A stretch of 36,667 nucleotides of DNA from Lysobacteraceae bacterium (lineage in GTDB: Bacteria > Pseudomonadota > Gammaproteobacteria > Xanthomonadales > Ahniellaceae), in assembly GCA_021299185.1 (NCBI GenBank), contig JAJTHZ010000033.1, positions 1 through 36,667 of the forward strand, in the 5' to 3' direction. A program made the position numbers and the translations under genes. This document shows, in pieces, positions 7,201 to 16,110 of the stretch (position 1 is its first letter; the number at the start of each line of letters is the position of its first letter). The notes under the pieces are model-generated. The model was not told where the DNA came from. It saw only the letters and a list, made by a program, of their open reading frames with translations, and did no database searches.

Positions 7201-7965
7201 TCACGACGCAGGTTGTGGCGGCGCGAAGGCGAACAGCCACAGCGGTGCGCCCTGCGCGGGTTCGGTGTCCCAGGCCACGCGCCAGCGGCCGGCGCGGTCG
7301 ACCTCGCGTACCGCGACCACGCACTGCACGGCGCTGTTCTCCGGCAGGGTCGTGAATCGTTCGATGACGCGGAAGCCGCCATCCGGCTCGGCCCGGTGGC
7401 GCAGGCCGCGGCCATCGCCGAACCAGAACGCGACCAGCAGCGGGGGGCCGTCGGTTTCGACCTCGCCGCTTTCGAGGCGGCTGCCCGGCGGTGCGTAGAC
7501 CTGCGCGGCGTCGACCAGGCGCGCACCGTCGCGGATCTCGACCACCGGCAAGGTCAGTTCGCCCGCCGGCACGCCGGGCTTGGCGACCTCGACCACGTGT
7601 TCCGCCCCGCCGCGCGCATCCAGCGCGAGGTAGGCGCGCACGTCGAAGCGCCCGTCGTAGCCGGCGTAGACCACCGGCGCGCCAAACGGCTGCCACTGAT
7701 TGCCGAGGTTGTCGGTCGGCCCCGCGTGATTGGGCGCGTGACCGGCGACGAAGGCGACGAAGCTGCTGCCGCGTGCGGCGCTGGCCATCGGCCGCGTGCG
7801 CGCCACCGGGTCGGCGTACGCCTCCTCCTGGCCGACCAGGGTATGCACGCCGAGCGTGGCGCGGCCCGGCACGGGCGGGGATTCCGCGCTGATCGGGCGC
7901 TGCGCACGCGCCCACGCGAAAGCCAGCAGCAGGCCGACCGCCAGCGCGACGAGCAGGGCCTTCAA
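7201..7965 (-). CDS. Secreted protein of unknown function
   Basis: 254 residues with an N-terminal hydrophobic segment (LLVALAVGLLLAFAWARAQ) that serves as signal peptide or anchor, followed by a beta-rich, soluble domain without recognised motifs. The start is a TTG at 7965 whose last two bases overlap the TGA stop of the cNMP/rhodanese gene (TTGA), so translation is probably coupled. No ATG gives a signal sequence, and the first internal Met lies well inside the domain. I recognise no family. Features visible include several short aromatic/glycine motifs (NLGNQWQPFG, VAFWFGDGRGLRH, VAWDTEPAQGAPLWLF) suggesting a beta-sandwich. It lies between a signalling protein and a PilN-like protein, which hints at an envelope role but proves nothing. 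Confidence 0.7.
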   Translation of the reverse strand: MKALLVALAVGLLLAFAWARAQRPISAESPPVPGRATLGVHTLVGQEEAYADPVARTRPMASAARGSSFVAFVAGHAPNHAGPTDNLGNQWQPFGAPVVYAGYDGRFDVRAYLALDARGGAEHVVEVAKPGVPAGELTLPVVEIRDGARLVDAAQVYAPPGSRLESGEVETDGPPLLVAFWFGDGRGLRHRAEPDGGFRVIERFTTLPENSAVQCVVAVREVDRAGRWRVAWDTEPAQGAPLWLFAFAPPQPAS

Positions 7966-9032
7966 GCGCCGCCGCCCTTCTCGGCCGCCTGCTTCTCGAG
8001 GATCTTCACCATCGCCGACAGCCCGCCCTGCAGGGCGAACACCGGCACGCCGATCTTGCCGAGGATGAAGGCCGCCGCGGCGCTGCGCTCGCCGGTGTTG
8101 CAGTAGACGACCACCTTGCGGCCGCGCTCGAACTCCTGCGCCTTCTCGCGCAACATGAAGAGCGGCACGTTGACCGCGCCCTTGACCGCGCGTTCCTCGT
8201 ACTCCTGCGGCATGCGCACGTCGAGTACCAGCGCGCCCTGGCGGACCAGGATCGAGGCCTGACCGGGTGTGACCCAGTCCACCACCGGCGGCTTGAGCAC
8301 CTCGGTGAAGTCGCGGCTCGACAGCCGCATCAGCCGGCCGTCGGTCTTCATCGACACGGTGGCGTTGCGGGTGGAGTTGGTCAGCAGCGCGTCCTCGCCG
8401 AAGGTGTCGCCGCGCACGAGGTAGGCGACCACCGCCTCGCCCTGCTCGGTGCGCTTGCTCACCGCGCAGGTGCCGTCCTTGATCACGTAGAAGTAGTCGG
8501 CCGCGTCGCCCTCGCGCACGATGACGTCGCCGGCGCTCACCGAAACCGGCTCGAAGCGCATGAACATGCGCTCGATGTTGGCGGTGGGCATCTTGTGCAG
8601 CGCGCGGTTCTGCATCAGGCGGTAGACCCAGCGGTTGGCGCCGGGCTCGGGGTCGTAGTGGCGGAAGTTCTCCGAGCGCGACAGCTGGTCCCAGGCCAGG
8701 ATCTTCTCCAGGAAGCGGCGGTCGATGCGCGCCAGCGTGGCGCTCAGCGAATCCACGGTGGCGGTGAAGCGGCGCGGCTGCAGGTCGCCGAGCGCGTAGC
8801 GGCCCTGCAGGCTGGCGGCGTCGGTGGTCTTGGTCTTGCCGTCGGGGTAGCGCCCGGACACCGTGCCCGCGAGCAGGTAGATCGTCTTCTCGTCGGTTTC
8901 GCCGGCACGGAACAGCACCGCGCCGCGGCCGACCTCCTCGACGTCGGCCTCGCGCGCGACCTGCTCGAGGTTCTCCGGGCGCAGGCTGTCGAGCGGGTAG
9001 AGGCGCGAGAGGTCGGACGGTTCGGCGGGCAT
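7962..9032 (-). CDS. Double cyclic-nucleotide-binding domain protein with C-terminal rhodanese domain
   Basis: 356 residues in three parts. A first cNMP-binding-like domain (about 15-120) is degenerate. A second (about 145-255) has the beta-roll signature AGDVIVREGDAADYFYVIKD followed by RGDTFGEDALL and TRNATVSM. A rhodanese domain (about 260-345) has catalytic Cys311 in YCNTGERSAAA. The usual cAMP phosphate-binding Arg-Ala pair reads TRNATV, so a ligand may be bound, but this is not certain. There is no DNA-binding helix-turn-helix, so it is a cytoplasmic sensor or sulfurtransferase rather than a Crp-type regulator. Its stop overlaps the TTG of the next gene, which defines an operon with the two secreted proteins at 7201 and 6650. 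Confidence 0.85.
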   Translation of the reverse strand: MPAEPSDLSRLYPLDSLRPENLEQVAREADVEEVGRGAVLFRAGETDEKTIYLLAGTVSGRYPDGKTKTTDAASLQGRYALGDLQPRRFTATVDSLSATLARIDRRFLEKILAWDQLSRSENFRHYDPEPGANRWVYRLMQNRALHKMPTANIERMFMRFEPVSVSAGDVIVREGDAADYFYVIKDGTCAVSKRTEQGEAVVAYLVRGDTFGEDALLTNSTRNATVSMKTDGRLMRLSSRDFTEVLKPPVVDWVTPGQASILVRQGALVLDVRMPQEYEERAVKGAVNVPLFMLREKAQEFERGRKVVVYCNTGERSAAAAFILGKIGVPVFALQGGLSAMVKILEKQAAEKGGGA

Positions 9033-9096
9033 GGCGGCGTCCTGGGCGGGCGGTCCGGCGCAGTTTACTGCGGCCGCACCCGCGGACGCCGCCGGC

Positions 9097-9948
9097 TCAG
9101 GGCGCAGCGGGCGCCTGCGCGACGAGCAGCGCGCGGACCTCGGCCAGTTTGGCGCGCACGCTGGCGGCGTGCGCGGGGCCGAGGCGAAGCATCAGTTTCT
9201 CGCCCGCCGAGGCCTGCTCCAGCGCCGGGTCGGCGAACTCCCAGAACACCTTGGGCCGCACGAGGGCGATCGGCGGCTCGACGCGCGGCGCGGCGAGCAG
9301 GTGGTCGATGACCTCGACCAGGCGGTCGTTGAAGTACGCATCGGGGCCGCCGAGTTCGCGGTAGGCCTGCTGGAACAGCGGATAGAGCCGCACGTACAGC
9401 GCGACGAGCCGCTGCGCGTCGACCGACTGCAGCACGCGGATGTAGCCGTCGTAGCGCGCCGCGTTGGCCGCCGACAGCGTGGTGGTCTCGGGCGTGCCTT
9501 CGACCACCAGCGTGCCCGCCGCCGGCTTCACCGGCAGCAGGTGCGGCGCGAGCTTGCGTCGCGGCAGGTTGTCGACCGTGGCGACGAAACGCTGGATCAG
9601 GAAATCGCCCGCCACCAGGTTGCGCCAGCCTTCATCGGCCAGCAGCGCGGCGAGGGCTTCGAACAGCAGCGCGTCGCTGTCGCCGAGCGCGGGCAGGGGG
9701 ACGGCGGGCTCGACCGGCTGCGCGACGGGCGCCTGTTCGATCGGATGGCGGATCGGCGGGGGCACGGCGGCGGTCGGCGCAGTCGCGGGCGCCGCGGCCG
9801 GTTCGCTCGCCGCAGGCGCCGGTGCGGATTCGCGCAGCGCCCAGTACACGCCACCGGCGCCGACCACGGCCAGCAGCACGCCGGCGATGATCCAGGGCGT
9901 GGGGCTCGACGCGGTGGTGCGCGGCGCAGGGCGCGGATCGGCGTGCAT
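9097..9948 (-). CDS. DUF3014 family membrane-anchored protein
   Basis: About 283 residues. One transmembrane helix (TPWIIAGVLLAVVGAGGVYW) near the N-terminus is followed by an Ala/Pro-rich linker and then a domain with the DUF3014 hallmarks: FLIQRFVATVDNLPRRKLAP, RYDGYIRVLQ, LYPLFQQAYRELG and FNDRLVEVIDHLL. The family is common in proteobacteria and has no assigned function; topology suggests a periplasmic domain. The ATG at 9948 is preferred over an in-frame GTG four codons upstream at 9960. It is transcribed in the same direction as the cNMP/rhodanese gene, with a 64-base gap, and could belong to that operon. Confidence 0.85.
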   Translation of the reverse strand: MHADPRPAPRTTASSPTPWIIAGVLLAVVGAGGVYWALRESAPAPAASEPAAAPATAPTAAVPPPIRHPIEQAPVAQPVEPAVPLPALGDSDALLFEALAALLADEGWRNLVAGDFLIQRFVATVDNLPRRKLAPHLLPVKPAAGTLVVEGTPETTTLSAANAARYDGYIRVLQSVDAQRLVALYVRLYPLFQQAYRELGGPDAYFNDRLVEVIDHLLAAPRVEPPIALVRPKVFWEFADPALEQASAGEKLMLRLGPAHAASVRAKLAEVRALLVAQAPAAP

Positions 9949-10050
9949 GGTCGGGTCCACGAAACGGCTCCGGGGTTTCGACCGCGGTCCGCGGCCAGTG
10001 TTCCGCCATCATGGCCGGCGCGGCTGTACGGCGACTGAGTTTGGGCGGGC

Positions 10051-10094
10051 GGATTGCCGGCGGATTGCCGGCGGATTGCGGGCGGTTGCGGGGC
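10051..10094. repeat. 11-bp tandem repeat, about four copies
   Basis: GGATTGCCGGC occurs twice exactly (10051-10061 and 10062-10072), followed by GGATTGCGGGC and a degraded fourth unit. It lies in the 430-base gene-free stretch between the DUF3014 gene and the end of the S41 protease gene. No coding signal is seen. Slippage between units is the likely origin. Confidence 0.8.
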
Positions 10095-10104
10095 ATGGGA
10101 GCGA

Positions 10105-10302
10105 GGGCCCAGGGCTCAGGGCCCAGGGCCCAGTGGTGACCGCTGCTTGCTGAGCGATGGGGTTAGTGCGTTGGGTCCGAGTCAAGAAAAGTGGTGACCG
10201 CCTCTGCCTGGGCCCTGGGCCCTGGGCCCTGGGCCCTGAGCCCTGATCGAACGCGATGGTGACCGCTTCTCCCTGGGCCCTGGGCCCTGAGCCCTGGGCC
10301 CT
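10105..10302. repeat. GGGCCCTG-rich palindromic repeat cluster
   Basis: Three tracts built from GGGCCC(T/A)G units lie at ~10105-10133, 10208-10247 and 10273-10302. The first is in the opposite orientation to the other two, so tracts one and two can pair into a long hairpin. Three copies of GGTGACCGC (10135, 10193 and 10258) punctuate the tracts at 58 and 65 base intervals, each placed next to a tract. The cluster fills the space downstream of the S41 protease. It contains no plausible gene and might act as a strong transcription terminator or an intergenic mobile repeat. Its origin is not known to me. Confidence 0.75.
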
Positions 10303-10378
10303 CATCGAAAACGGCCGTGCCCTCCGTGGGCCCCAAGCCCCCGATCCCAACCGCCCGCAACGCCGCCGCGCGCCGCCG

Positions 10379-13300
10379 CTACCGCGATCCATCATGCCCC
10401 GGGGTGCCGCGCGGCGGGATCGGCTGCGCCGCCGCGGGCTTGACCGGGCGTTCGGCGAGGCGCTGCGCCAGCAGTTCCAGCGCGGCGTCGAGCTGCGCGT
10501 CGTCGCCGCGCGCGGTCGCGTGCGGCAGGTTGTCGACCCGCACGTCGGGCGCCACGCCGCGGCCCTCGATCAGCCAGCGGCCCTGCGCGTCGAACTGGCC
10601 GAACTCGGCGATCCGCGCGATGCCGTTGTCGGCGAGACGATTGCGATCCGACAGCCAGATGCCGGCGCCGGCGGTGGGCGTGCCGACCACCGGGCCGAGG
10701 CCGAGCGCCTTGACGCCGGCAGCGAAGGTCTCGCCGTCGGAATAGGTGAAGCTGTCGGCGAGCACGACGAGGTGGCCGCGGAAGGTCTGCTGCATGTTCC
10801 AGTACGGCGCCGAGCCCGGCGGCTGCCAGAACGCCCAGGCGCGGCGCAGCAGTTTCTCGATCACCCAGGAATCGATGTTGCCGCCGCGGTTGCGCCGCAC
10901 GTCGATCACCAGGCCATCGCGGTCGTACTGCGCGTAGAACTCGCGCACGAAGTTCGCCATGTCGCCCGGCCCCATCGCGCGCAGGTGCAGGTACCCGATG
11001 CGGCCGCCGCCTGCCGCCTCGACCTTGTCGCGCGTGCGCGCCACCCAGTCGCCGTAGCGCAGGGTCGCGTCGCGGTCGAGCGCGACCGGGACCACCACCG
11101 TGCGGTGCGGCGCTGCGTCGCCACGGGCCAGCGTCAGCAGCACCTGTTGCCCGGCGCGCTGGCGCAGCGCCAGCGCGATGTCGCCGGCGGTGCGCACCGG
11201 GCGGCCATCGACCGCCACCACGCGGTCGCCCTCGCGCGCGTCGACGCCGGGGCGCTGCAGCGGACCGCGCTCGGACGGCAGTTCGGCCTCGGTGCGCCAG
11301 ATGCGCGCGATGCGCACGCCGTCGGCCGTGTCCTCGAACGCCGCGCCCAGCGAGGCCGCGGGCACCGCGTCGGGATCGGCGCGGAACTCGCCGCCGCGCA
11401 CCTGCGAATGCAGCAGCCCGACCTCGCCGATCATCTGCGCGAGCAGGTCATCGAGTTCGGCGCGGTCGGTGACCCGCGCGACCAGCGGCCGGTAGCGCTC
11501 GCGCACCGCGTCCCAGTCGACGCCGCGCATGCCAGGGTCGAACGAGAACACGCGCTGCATGCGCCACGCGTCGTCGAACATCTGCGTCCACTCGGCCACC
11601 GGGTCGATGGCGAGGTTCCAGTCCGCCACCCGCACCTGCGCCTTGCCGAGGTCGCCCGGTGCCTTGGCGCCGGCCTCCACGATCAGCATCTCGCCCGGCG
11701 CCTGCGGCGCGGTCGGGTCGTTGCCGGTGCGCACCAGCAGCAGTTTCTTCGCGTCGGCGGACAGGAAGAACGCCTGCACGTCGGCGAGGAACACCTCCGG
11801 CTGCGGTGCCGCATCGGACACCGCCAGCGTCTTCAGCACCGGCTTGGCGTCGGGCGCGGCATCGCGCTCGAGCAGATACAGGCGTTCGGCGTCAGCGGCC
11901 AGCGCGAGGTAGTTGCCTGCGGCCAGCGGCACCTCGTAAAGGCGCGCAGCGAGGCCGTCGAGTTCGACCGCCGGCAGCGCGGGGGCGTCGGCCTTCGCCG
12001 CCTTGCCCTTGTCGCCGTCCGCCGATGCCGCGACCGCCGCGTCGTCCGCCGGCGCCAGTTCATCGGGCGGCTGGAACGGGAAGCGGTTGCCCGCCTGCAG
12101 GGCCAGCGCATAGGCCTTGCCGCGCCGATCGAAGAAGGCACCGGTGTTGCGGTCGCCCCACGGGCCGCCGGGCACCGGCTGGAAGTTGCGATCGGAGAGG
12201 AAGTACAGCCAGCGGCCGTCGCGCGAGAACGCGGGCGACTCGCTGGGGTATCTGTCGCTGGTCAGCACCGCGTTGCGCGTGCCGCCGGCTTCCAGCAGCA
12301 CGATCTGGTCGAGCAGGCGCCTGGAGTCGGGTCGCGCGACGGCGATCCAGCGGCCGTCGGGCGACCAGGCCAGGCCCTGGAAGGCGTCGTCGCGCGCGTG
12401 CACGGATTCGTCCAGCAGGCGCGTGCTGCCGGCGCGCAGGTCGGTGATCCACAGTCGTCCGCCCTTGTCGTCATGCGCCAGCCAGCGCCCGTCGGGCGAG
12501 GGGTACAGCCGCCAGCGATGCGCGGTGCCGTCACGGGTGATCGGCGCGCCGCCGGGCGAGCCGTCGGCGGGGAAGCGCCACACCTCGCTGGCCGCGCCCT
12601 GGTCGACGATCGCGTACACGCTGGCGCCATCGACCGACAGCACCGCGTTGCGCGCGCGCGCCTCGGCGGGCAGCGCGACCTCGACCCGCCGCAGCGGCCC
12701 GGTGCCGGCCAGCGCGATGCGCCCGCGCGCACCGAGCACCACGCGCTCGCCGGACGGCGCGAAGGTGATGCCGGCGGCAAACGACAGCGGCTTCTTCAGG
12801 AAGCGCTCGCGGCGCTGCTCGAAATCCGAAGCCAGCGTGACCGGGATCGCGCGGTCCGTGCCGCTGGCGAGGTCGTAGACGCGCAGGTCCGCGCCATGCT
12901 GGTAGACGATGCGACCGCCGCCCATCGACGCGCCGCGCACCTCGAAGGTGGCATGGCGGGTGAGCTGCACGCGATCACCGCCGCGTGCGTCCATCGACCA
13001 CAGGTTGGCCACGCCGTCGAGGTCGGCGACCACGTAGAGGCGCCCGTCGCGCCACATCGGCCGCATCAGGTTGGCGCCGGCGTCGGACGCGATGGCTTCG
13101 GCCTCGACGCCCTGCGTGCCGCCCCAGCGCCACAGTTGCGCCATCGCACCGCCGCGGTAGTCGCGCGCGTTGTCGCCGCTGACCTGCAGCCCGAAGCGCG
13201 TGAAGTACACGCCACCCGTGGCATCGAACGCCGCATCGTAGGCGTCGGCCAGCGGCAGCTCGCGCTGCGCGCCGGTGGCGGGGTCGACCGCGCGCAGCAT

Positions 13301-13702
13301 GCGGCGCCACGACGGGCCGGCCACGTTCTCGGTGGCGTAGACCACGGACCCGTCCGGATCGAAGCCGGACAGCCAGACGCGCCCGCCGTCGAACGACAGG
13401 CGCCGCGGTTCGCCGCCGGCCAGCGACATCACGTAGACGTCGGACACGCCGTCGTAGGCGGCGACGAAGGCGACCTGGCGTCCGTCCGGCGAGATCGCGG
13501 CCTGCGATTCTTCCGCCGGATGGCTGGTCAGGCGGCGCGCGGTGCCGCCGGCGAGCGGCACGGTCCACAGGTCGCCCTCGGCGGTGAACACCACGGTGCC
13601 GGCGCGTTCGGCCGGGAAACGGAAATAGCCGGGCGCGTCGCCGGCCATGGCGCACAGCCACGGCGCGAGCAGCGCGGCGGCGAGGAGGAGTGAGCGACGC
13701 AT
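10379..13702 (-). CDS. Tricorn-like S41 family serine peptidase (WD-like propeller, PDZ, S41)
   Basis: 1107 residues, exported by a signal peptide (LLLAAALLAPWLCAMA). The N-terminal half (about 25-560) is two beta-propellers of PD40/WD-like repeats, with RRLTSHPAEESQAAISPDGR and similar motifs. Next comes an Asp/Ala-rich linker near 560-580, a tricorn core, a PDZ domain with GDRVVAVDGRPVRTAGD near residue 830, and the S41 catalytic domain with IDVRRNRGGNIDSW and nucleophile Ser988 in DSFTYSDGETF. This is the architecture of bacterial tricorn protease homologues, which degrade peptides; the signal peptide places this one in the periplasm. The ATG at 13702 gives the signal peptide; an upstream extension to 13759 has no support. 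It is followed by the GGGCCC repeat cluster. Confidence 0.92.
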   Translation of the reverse strand: MRRSLLLAAALLAPWLCAMAGDAPGYFRFPAERAGTVVFTAEGDLWTVPLAGGTARRLTSHPAEESQAAISPDGRQVAFVAAYDGVSDVYVMSLAGGEPRRLSFDGGRVWLSGFDPDGSVVYATENVAGPSWRRMLRAVDPATGAQRELPLADAYDAAFDATGGVYFTRFGLQVSGDNARDYRGGAMAQLWRWGGTQGVEAEAIASDAGANLMRPMWRDGRLYVVADLDGVANLWSMDARGGDRVQLTRHATFEVRGASMGGGRIVYQHGADLRVYDLASGTDRAIPVTLASDFEQRRERFLKKPLSFAAGITFAPSGERVVLGARGRIALAGTGPLRRVEVALPAEARARNAVLSVDGASVYAIVDQGAASEVWRFPADGSPGGAPITRDGTAHRWRLYPSPDGRWLAHDDKGGRLWITDLRAGSTRLLDESVHARDDAFQGLAWSPDGRWIAVARPDSRRLLDQIVLLEAGGTRNAVLTSDRYPSESPAFSRDGRWLYFLSDRNFQPVPGGPWGDRNTGAFFDRRGKAYALALQAGNRFPFQPPDELAPADDAAVAASADGDKGKAAKADAPALPAVELDGLAARLYEVPLAAGNYLALAADAERLYLLERDAAPDAKPVLKTLAVSDAAPQPEVFLADVQAFFLSADAKKLLLVRTGNDPTAPQAPGEMLIVEAGAKAPGDLGKAQVRVADWNLAIDPVAEWTQMFDDAWRMQRVFSFDPGMRGVDWDAVRERYRPLVARVTDRAELDDLLAQMIGEVGLLHSQVRGGEFRADPDAVPAASLGAAFEDTADGVRIARIWRTEAELPSERGPLQRPGVDAREGDRVVAVDGRPVRTAGDIALALRQRAGQQVLLTLARGDAAPHRTVVVPVALDRDATLRYGDWVARTRDKVEAAGGGRIGYLHLRAMGPGDMANFVREFYAQYDRDGLVIDVRRNRGGNIDSWVIEKLLRRAWAFWQPPGSAPYWNMQQTFRGHLVVLADSFTYSDGETFAAGVKALGLGPVVGTPTAGAGIWLSDRNRLADNGIARIAEFGQFDAQGRWLIEGRGVAPDVRVDNLPHATARGDDAQLDAALELLAQRLAERPVKPAAAQPIPPRGTPGHDGSR

Positions 13703-13798
13703 GCGGATCCCCGGCGACGGAAAGGCCCGAGTGTCTCCGCCGGACCCATCGCGCGGCAAGGGCGGCAGGTCACGCCCGCGGCGGGTGCCGCGGATCGC

Positions 13799-14473
13799 TC
13801 AGCCGTACATCCGGCGCAGTTGTTCGTTGGACGCGGCCACCAGTTCGCGCAGCACGGCGGCGTCGATGTCGGCGAGGCGGTCGATGTACAGGCAGGACTT
13901 GCCGGTCTTGTAGCGGCCCAGCCGCTGCATCAGATGCGGGAAGCGCTCGAAGCCCGCCATCACGTAGACCGTGAGGTTCTGCTTGCGCGGCGAATAGCCA
14001 CACACCGGCCAGTCGCCTTCGTGACCGCTGGAATAGCGGTAGCGGTACTGGCCGAAGCCGACGATGCTGGACCCCCACATGCGCGGCGGCGCACCGGTGA
14101 CCTGCGACAGCAAGGCGTTGAGCGCCACGCAGTCGGCGCGCACCGCGGGATCGCGCACGCGCTCGAGGAAAGCCAGCACCGAGGCGTCGGTCGGGAAGGT
14201 CTTGGGCGCGCGGCTGCGTGCGGTGCGCGTGCCCTTGCCGGGTTTCGCGGGCTTGGCCGCGACCGCCTTGCCCGCTGCGGCGGGTTTGGCCGCGACGCGC
14301 TTGGCCGCGGGCCGCGAGGCGCTCGCGCGCTTGCCCGCGGCGGGCTTCGCGCTGGCCGGCTTGGCGCCGGCGCGCTTCGCCGCAGGTCGCGCCGCAGGCC
14401 GCTTCGACGCGGTTTTCGCGGCGGTTTTCGCAGGTTTTGCGCCCGCCGCCCGCTTGGGTTTCGCACTCGCCAT
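13799..14473 (-). CDS. DUF1801 domain protein with histone-H1-like basic tail
   Basis: 224 residues. The first ~90 are a Lys/Ala/Pro-rich, low-complexity tail (repeats of AKPAA, AAKRA) like the C-terminal tails of histone H1 or bacterial AlgP/HU-type proteins. The remainder is a DUF1801 domain: FPTDASVLAFLERVRDPAVR, WGSSIVGFGQYRYRY and the C-terminal KSCLYIDRLADIDAAVLREL. DUF1801 proteins resemble the iron-chaperone frataxin-like YdhG group and have no clear function. The basic tail probably binds DNA or RNA. GGAGGTGG directly precedes the ATG at 14473. It is divergent from the HU gene at 14734, which carries a similar tail. Confidence 0.82.
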   Translation of the reverse strand: MASAKPKRAAGAKPAKTAAKTASKRPAARPAAKRAGAKPASAKPAAGKRASASRPAAKRVAAKPAAAGKAVAAKPAKPGKGTRTARSRAPKTFPTDASVLAFLERVRDPAVRADCVALNALLSQVTGAPPRMWGSSIVGFGQYRYRYSSGHEGDWPVCGYSPRKQNLTVYVMAGFERFPHLMQRLGRYKTGKSCLYIDRLADIDAAVLRELVAASNEQLRRMYG

Positions 14474-14733
14474 GGCCCACCTCCGGTGGCTTCACGATAC
14501 GCCGATCCGCGGGCCGCGTGCGCGTGCCGATGCATCGACCGGACCGGCGGCGCCGGGCGCGTGGTGCACCGCGAGGTCGCGCCGGGCGCGGGGCCGGTCG
14601 GAATTTTTTGCATTTTCCCGGCGCTAGTGCACACATTCCGCCGCGAATTGCATTAATGTTGGCGCGCCGAAACGGCCGCTCGCGGCGGAAGCCGCCCGGG
14701 CGAACCTCAGACGGACACCAAAGAGAGCCCAAC

Positions 14734-15114
14734 ATGGCCAAAGCCAAGAAAGCAGCATCCAAGAAAGCCGCGAAGCCGGCCAAGGCCGCCCCGAAGGCGG
14801 TCAGCGTCAAGAGCGTGCTGTCGAAGTCGCAGCTCGTGACCCACCTCGCCGACCACTCCGGCGCGGACAAGAAGGCCGTCAAGGCCGTGCTCGGCTCGCT
14901 GGAGGCGACGATCGCCGCCGCGGTCGGCAAGAAGGGCGCCGGCACCTTCGTCATGCCCGGCCTGTTCAAGGTCACGGCGGTGGCCGTTGCCGCGCGCCCG
15001 AAGCGCTTCGGCAAGGACCCGTTCACGGGCCAGGAGCGCTGGTTCCCGGCCAAGCCGGCTTCGGTCAAGGTCAAGGTCCGCGCGCTGAAGAAGCTCAAGG
15101 ACGCGGCGGCCTGA
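14734..15114 (+). CDS. HU-family DNA-binding protein with Lys/Ala-rich N-terminal tail
   Basis: 126 residues. A basic tail (residues 1-~25, AKKAASKKAAKPAKAAPKAV) precedes an HU/IHF fold (~30-120) with SKSQLVTHLADHSGADKKAV, the beta-arm region RPKRFGKDPFTGQERWFPAK and the end VKVRALKKLKDAA. This extended HU is typical of Xanthomonas and Lysobacter relatives; it compacts DNA in the nucleoid. The ATG at 14734 has AGAGAG upstream and starts the tail; longer in-frame readings upstream have no support. The AT-rich patch at ~14600-14660, unusual for this DNA and containing TTGCAT twice, is probably its promoter. A strong hairpin terminator follows at 15147. Confidence 0.93.
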   Translation: MAKAKKAASKKAAKPAKAAPKAVSVKSVLSKSQLVTHLADHSGADKKAVKAVLGSLEATIAAAVGKKGAGTFVMPGLFKVTAVAVAARPKRFGKDPFTGQERWFPAKPASVKVKVRALKKLKDAAA

Positions 15115-15146
15115 TCGCCTGCCGCCGCGCGTCGCGCGGCGGCCCC

Positions 15147-15189
15147 ACGCGGCGCGGCTGGGCCTTGGGCCCGCCGCGCCGCGTCTTTT
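15147..15189 (+). terminator. Intrinsic terminator of the HU gene
   Basis: A perfect 12-base stem (ACGCGGCGCGGC pairing with GCCGCGCCGCGT) is followed by CTTTTCC, about 30 bases after the HU stop. A second GC hairpin (15121-15143) precedes it. This is the clearest rho-independent terminator in the window. Confidence 0.8.
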
Positions 15190-15343
15190 CCGGCATCGGA
15201 TTCAGCGCCGGCCGCACGTCGCCGCGATGCGCGACGGTGGATCGCGTCGCGTGGCAATCGACGGCACGCAGCGCGGCCGGCGAACTGCGATTGGTGCGGC
15301 GCCGCACACCGCAACCGCACCCACGCCCCTCGTGGAGGTTCCC

Positions 15344-16018
15344 ATGGCATACGTACTCGTCACCGGCGCGGCCCGCGGCATCGGGCTGGCCCTCGTCCAG
15401 GCCCATGTCGCACGCGGCGACGCCGTGCTGGCCACCTGCCGCGCGCCTTCGCCGGAACTCGCCGCCAGCGGTGCCGAGGTGCTCGACGGGATCGAGCTGA
15501 CCGAACCGGCCGGCGTGGCGCGCATCGTCGCCGCGCTCGGCGCACGCCGCCTCGACCGCGCGATCCTCAACGCCGGCGTGCTGCGCGTCGAGTCGCTCGA
15601 CGAACTGGTGCACGACGGCGGCGCCGACGCGGTGCTCGAGCAGTTCGAGGTCAACGCGCTCGCCCCGCTGCGGCTGGCCGCGGCGCTGCGCGGCCATCTC
15701 GCGCCGGGCGCGCGCATCGGGCTGGTCACCAGCCGCATGGGGTCGATCACCGACAACGGCTCCGGCGGCTACTACGGCTACCGGATGTCGAAGGCCGCGC
15801 TGAACGCCGGCGCGCGCTCGCTGGCCATCGATCTCGCCGGGCAGCAGGCGCTGGTGTTCATCCTCCACCCCGGCTTCGTGCGCACCGCGATGACCGGCGG
15901 CCGCGGCGACGTCACGCCGGCGCAGTCGGCCGCCGGGCTGATCGAACGCATGGACACGCTGGGCGCCGAACACAGCGGCAGCTTCTGGCACGCCAACGGT
16001 ACGCCGCTGCCCTGGTGA
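15344..16018 (+). CDS. Short-chain dehydrogenase/reductase (SDR)
   Basis: A 224-residue classical SDR. The cofactor-binding TGAARGIG is at 7-14, NAG at the end of beta-4 (AILNAGVL), and the catalytic Ser-Tyr-Lys set as VTSRMGS with Tyr146 and Lys150 in YRMSK. It resembles the C-signal (CsgA)/sniffer-like subgroup, small SDRs without an obvious metabolic partner. GGAGG precedes the ATG at 15344. It stands alone between the HU terminator and a secreted protein. The substrate and NADP/NAD preference cannot be fixed from sequence. Confidence 0.9.
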   Translation: MAYVLVTGAARGIGLALVQAHVARGDAVLATCRAPSPELAASGAEVLDGIELTEPAGVARIVAALGARRLDRAILNAGVLRVESLDELVHDGGADAVLEQFEVNALAPLRLAAALRGHLAPGARIGLVTSRMGSITDNGSGGYYGYRMSKAALNAGARSLAIDLAGQQALVFILHPGFVRTAMTGGRGDVTPAQSAAGLIERMDTLGAEHSGSFWHANGTPLPW

Positions 16019-16110
16019 GCCGCGCCTGACGCGTACAACTGCAACATCGCGGTCAGCCGCGTGCAGCATGCGGGCGCTGTAGTCGGGAACTCCCCGAACC
16101 CGGAGGTCCA

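Noticed and set aside
10256-13693. 1145-residue plus-strand open frame opposite the S41 protease
   Set aside because: Antisense shadow; the minus strand has signal peptide, PDZ and S41 catalytic motifs.
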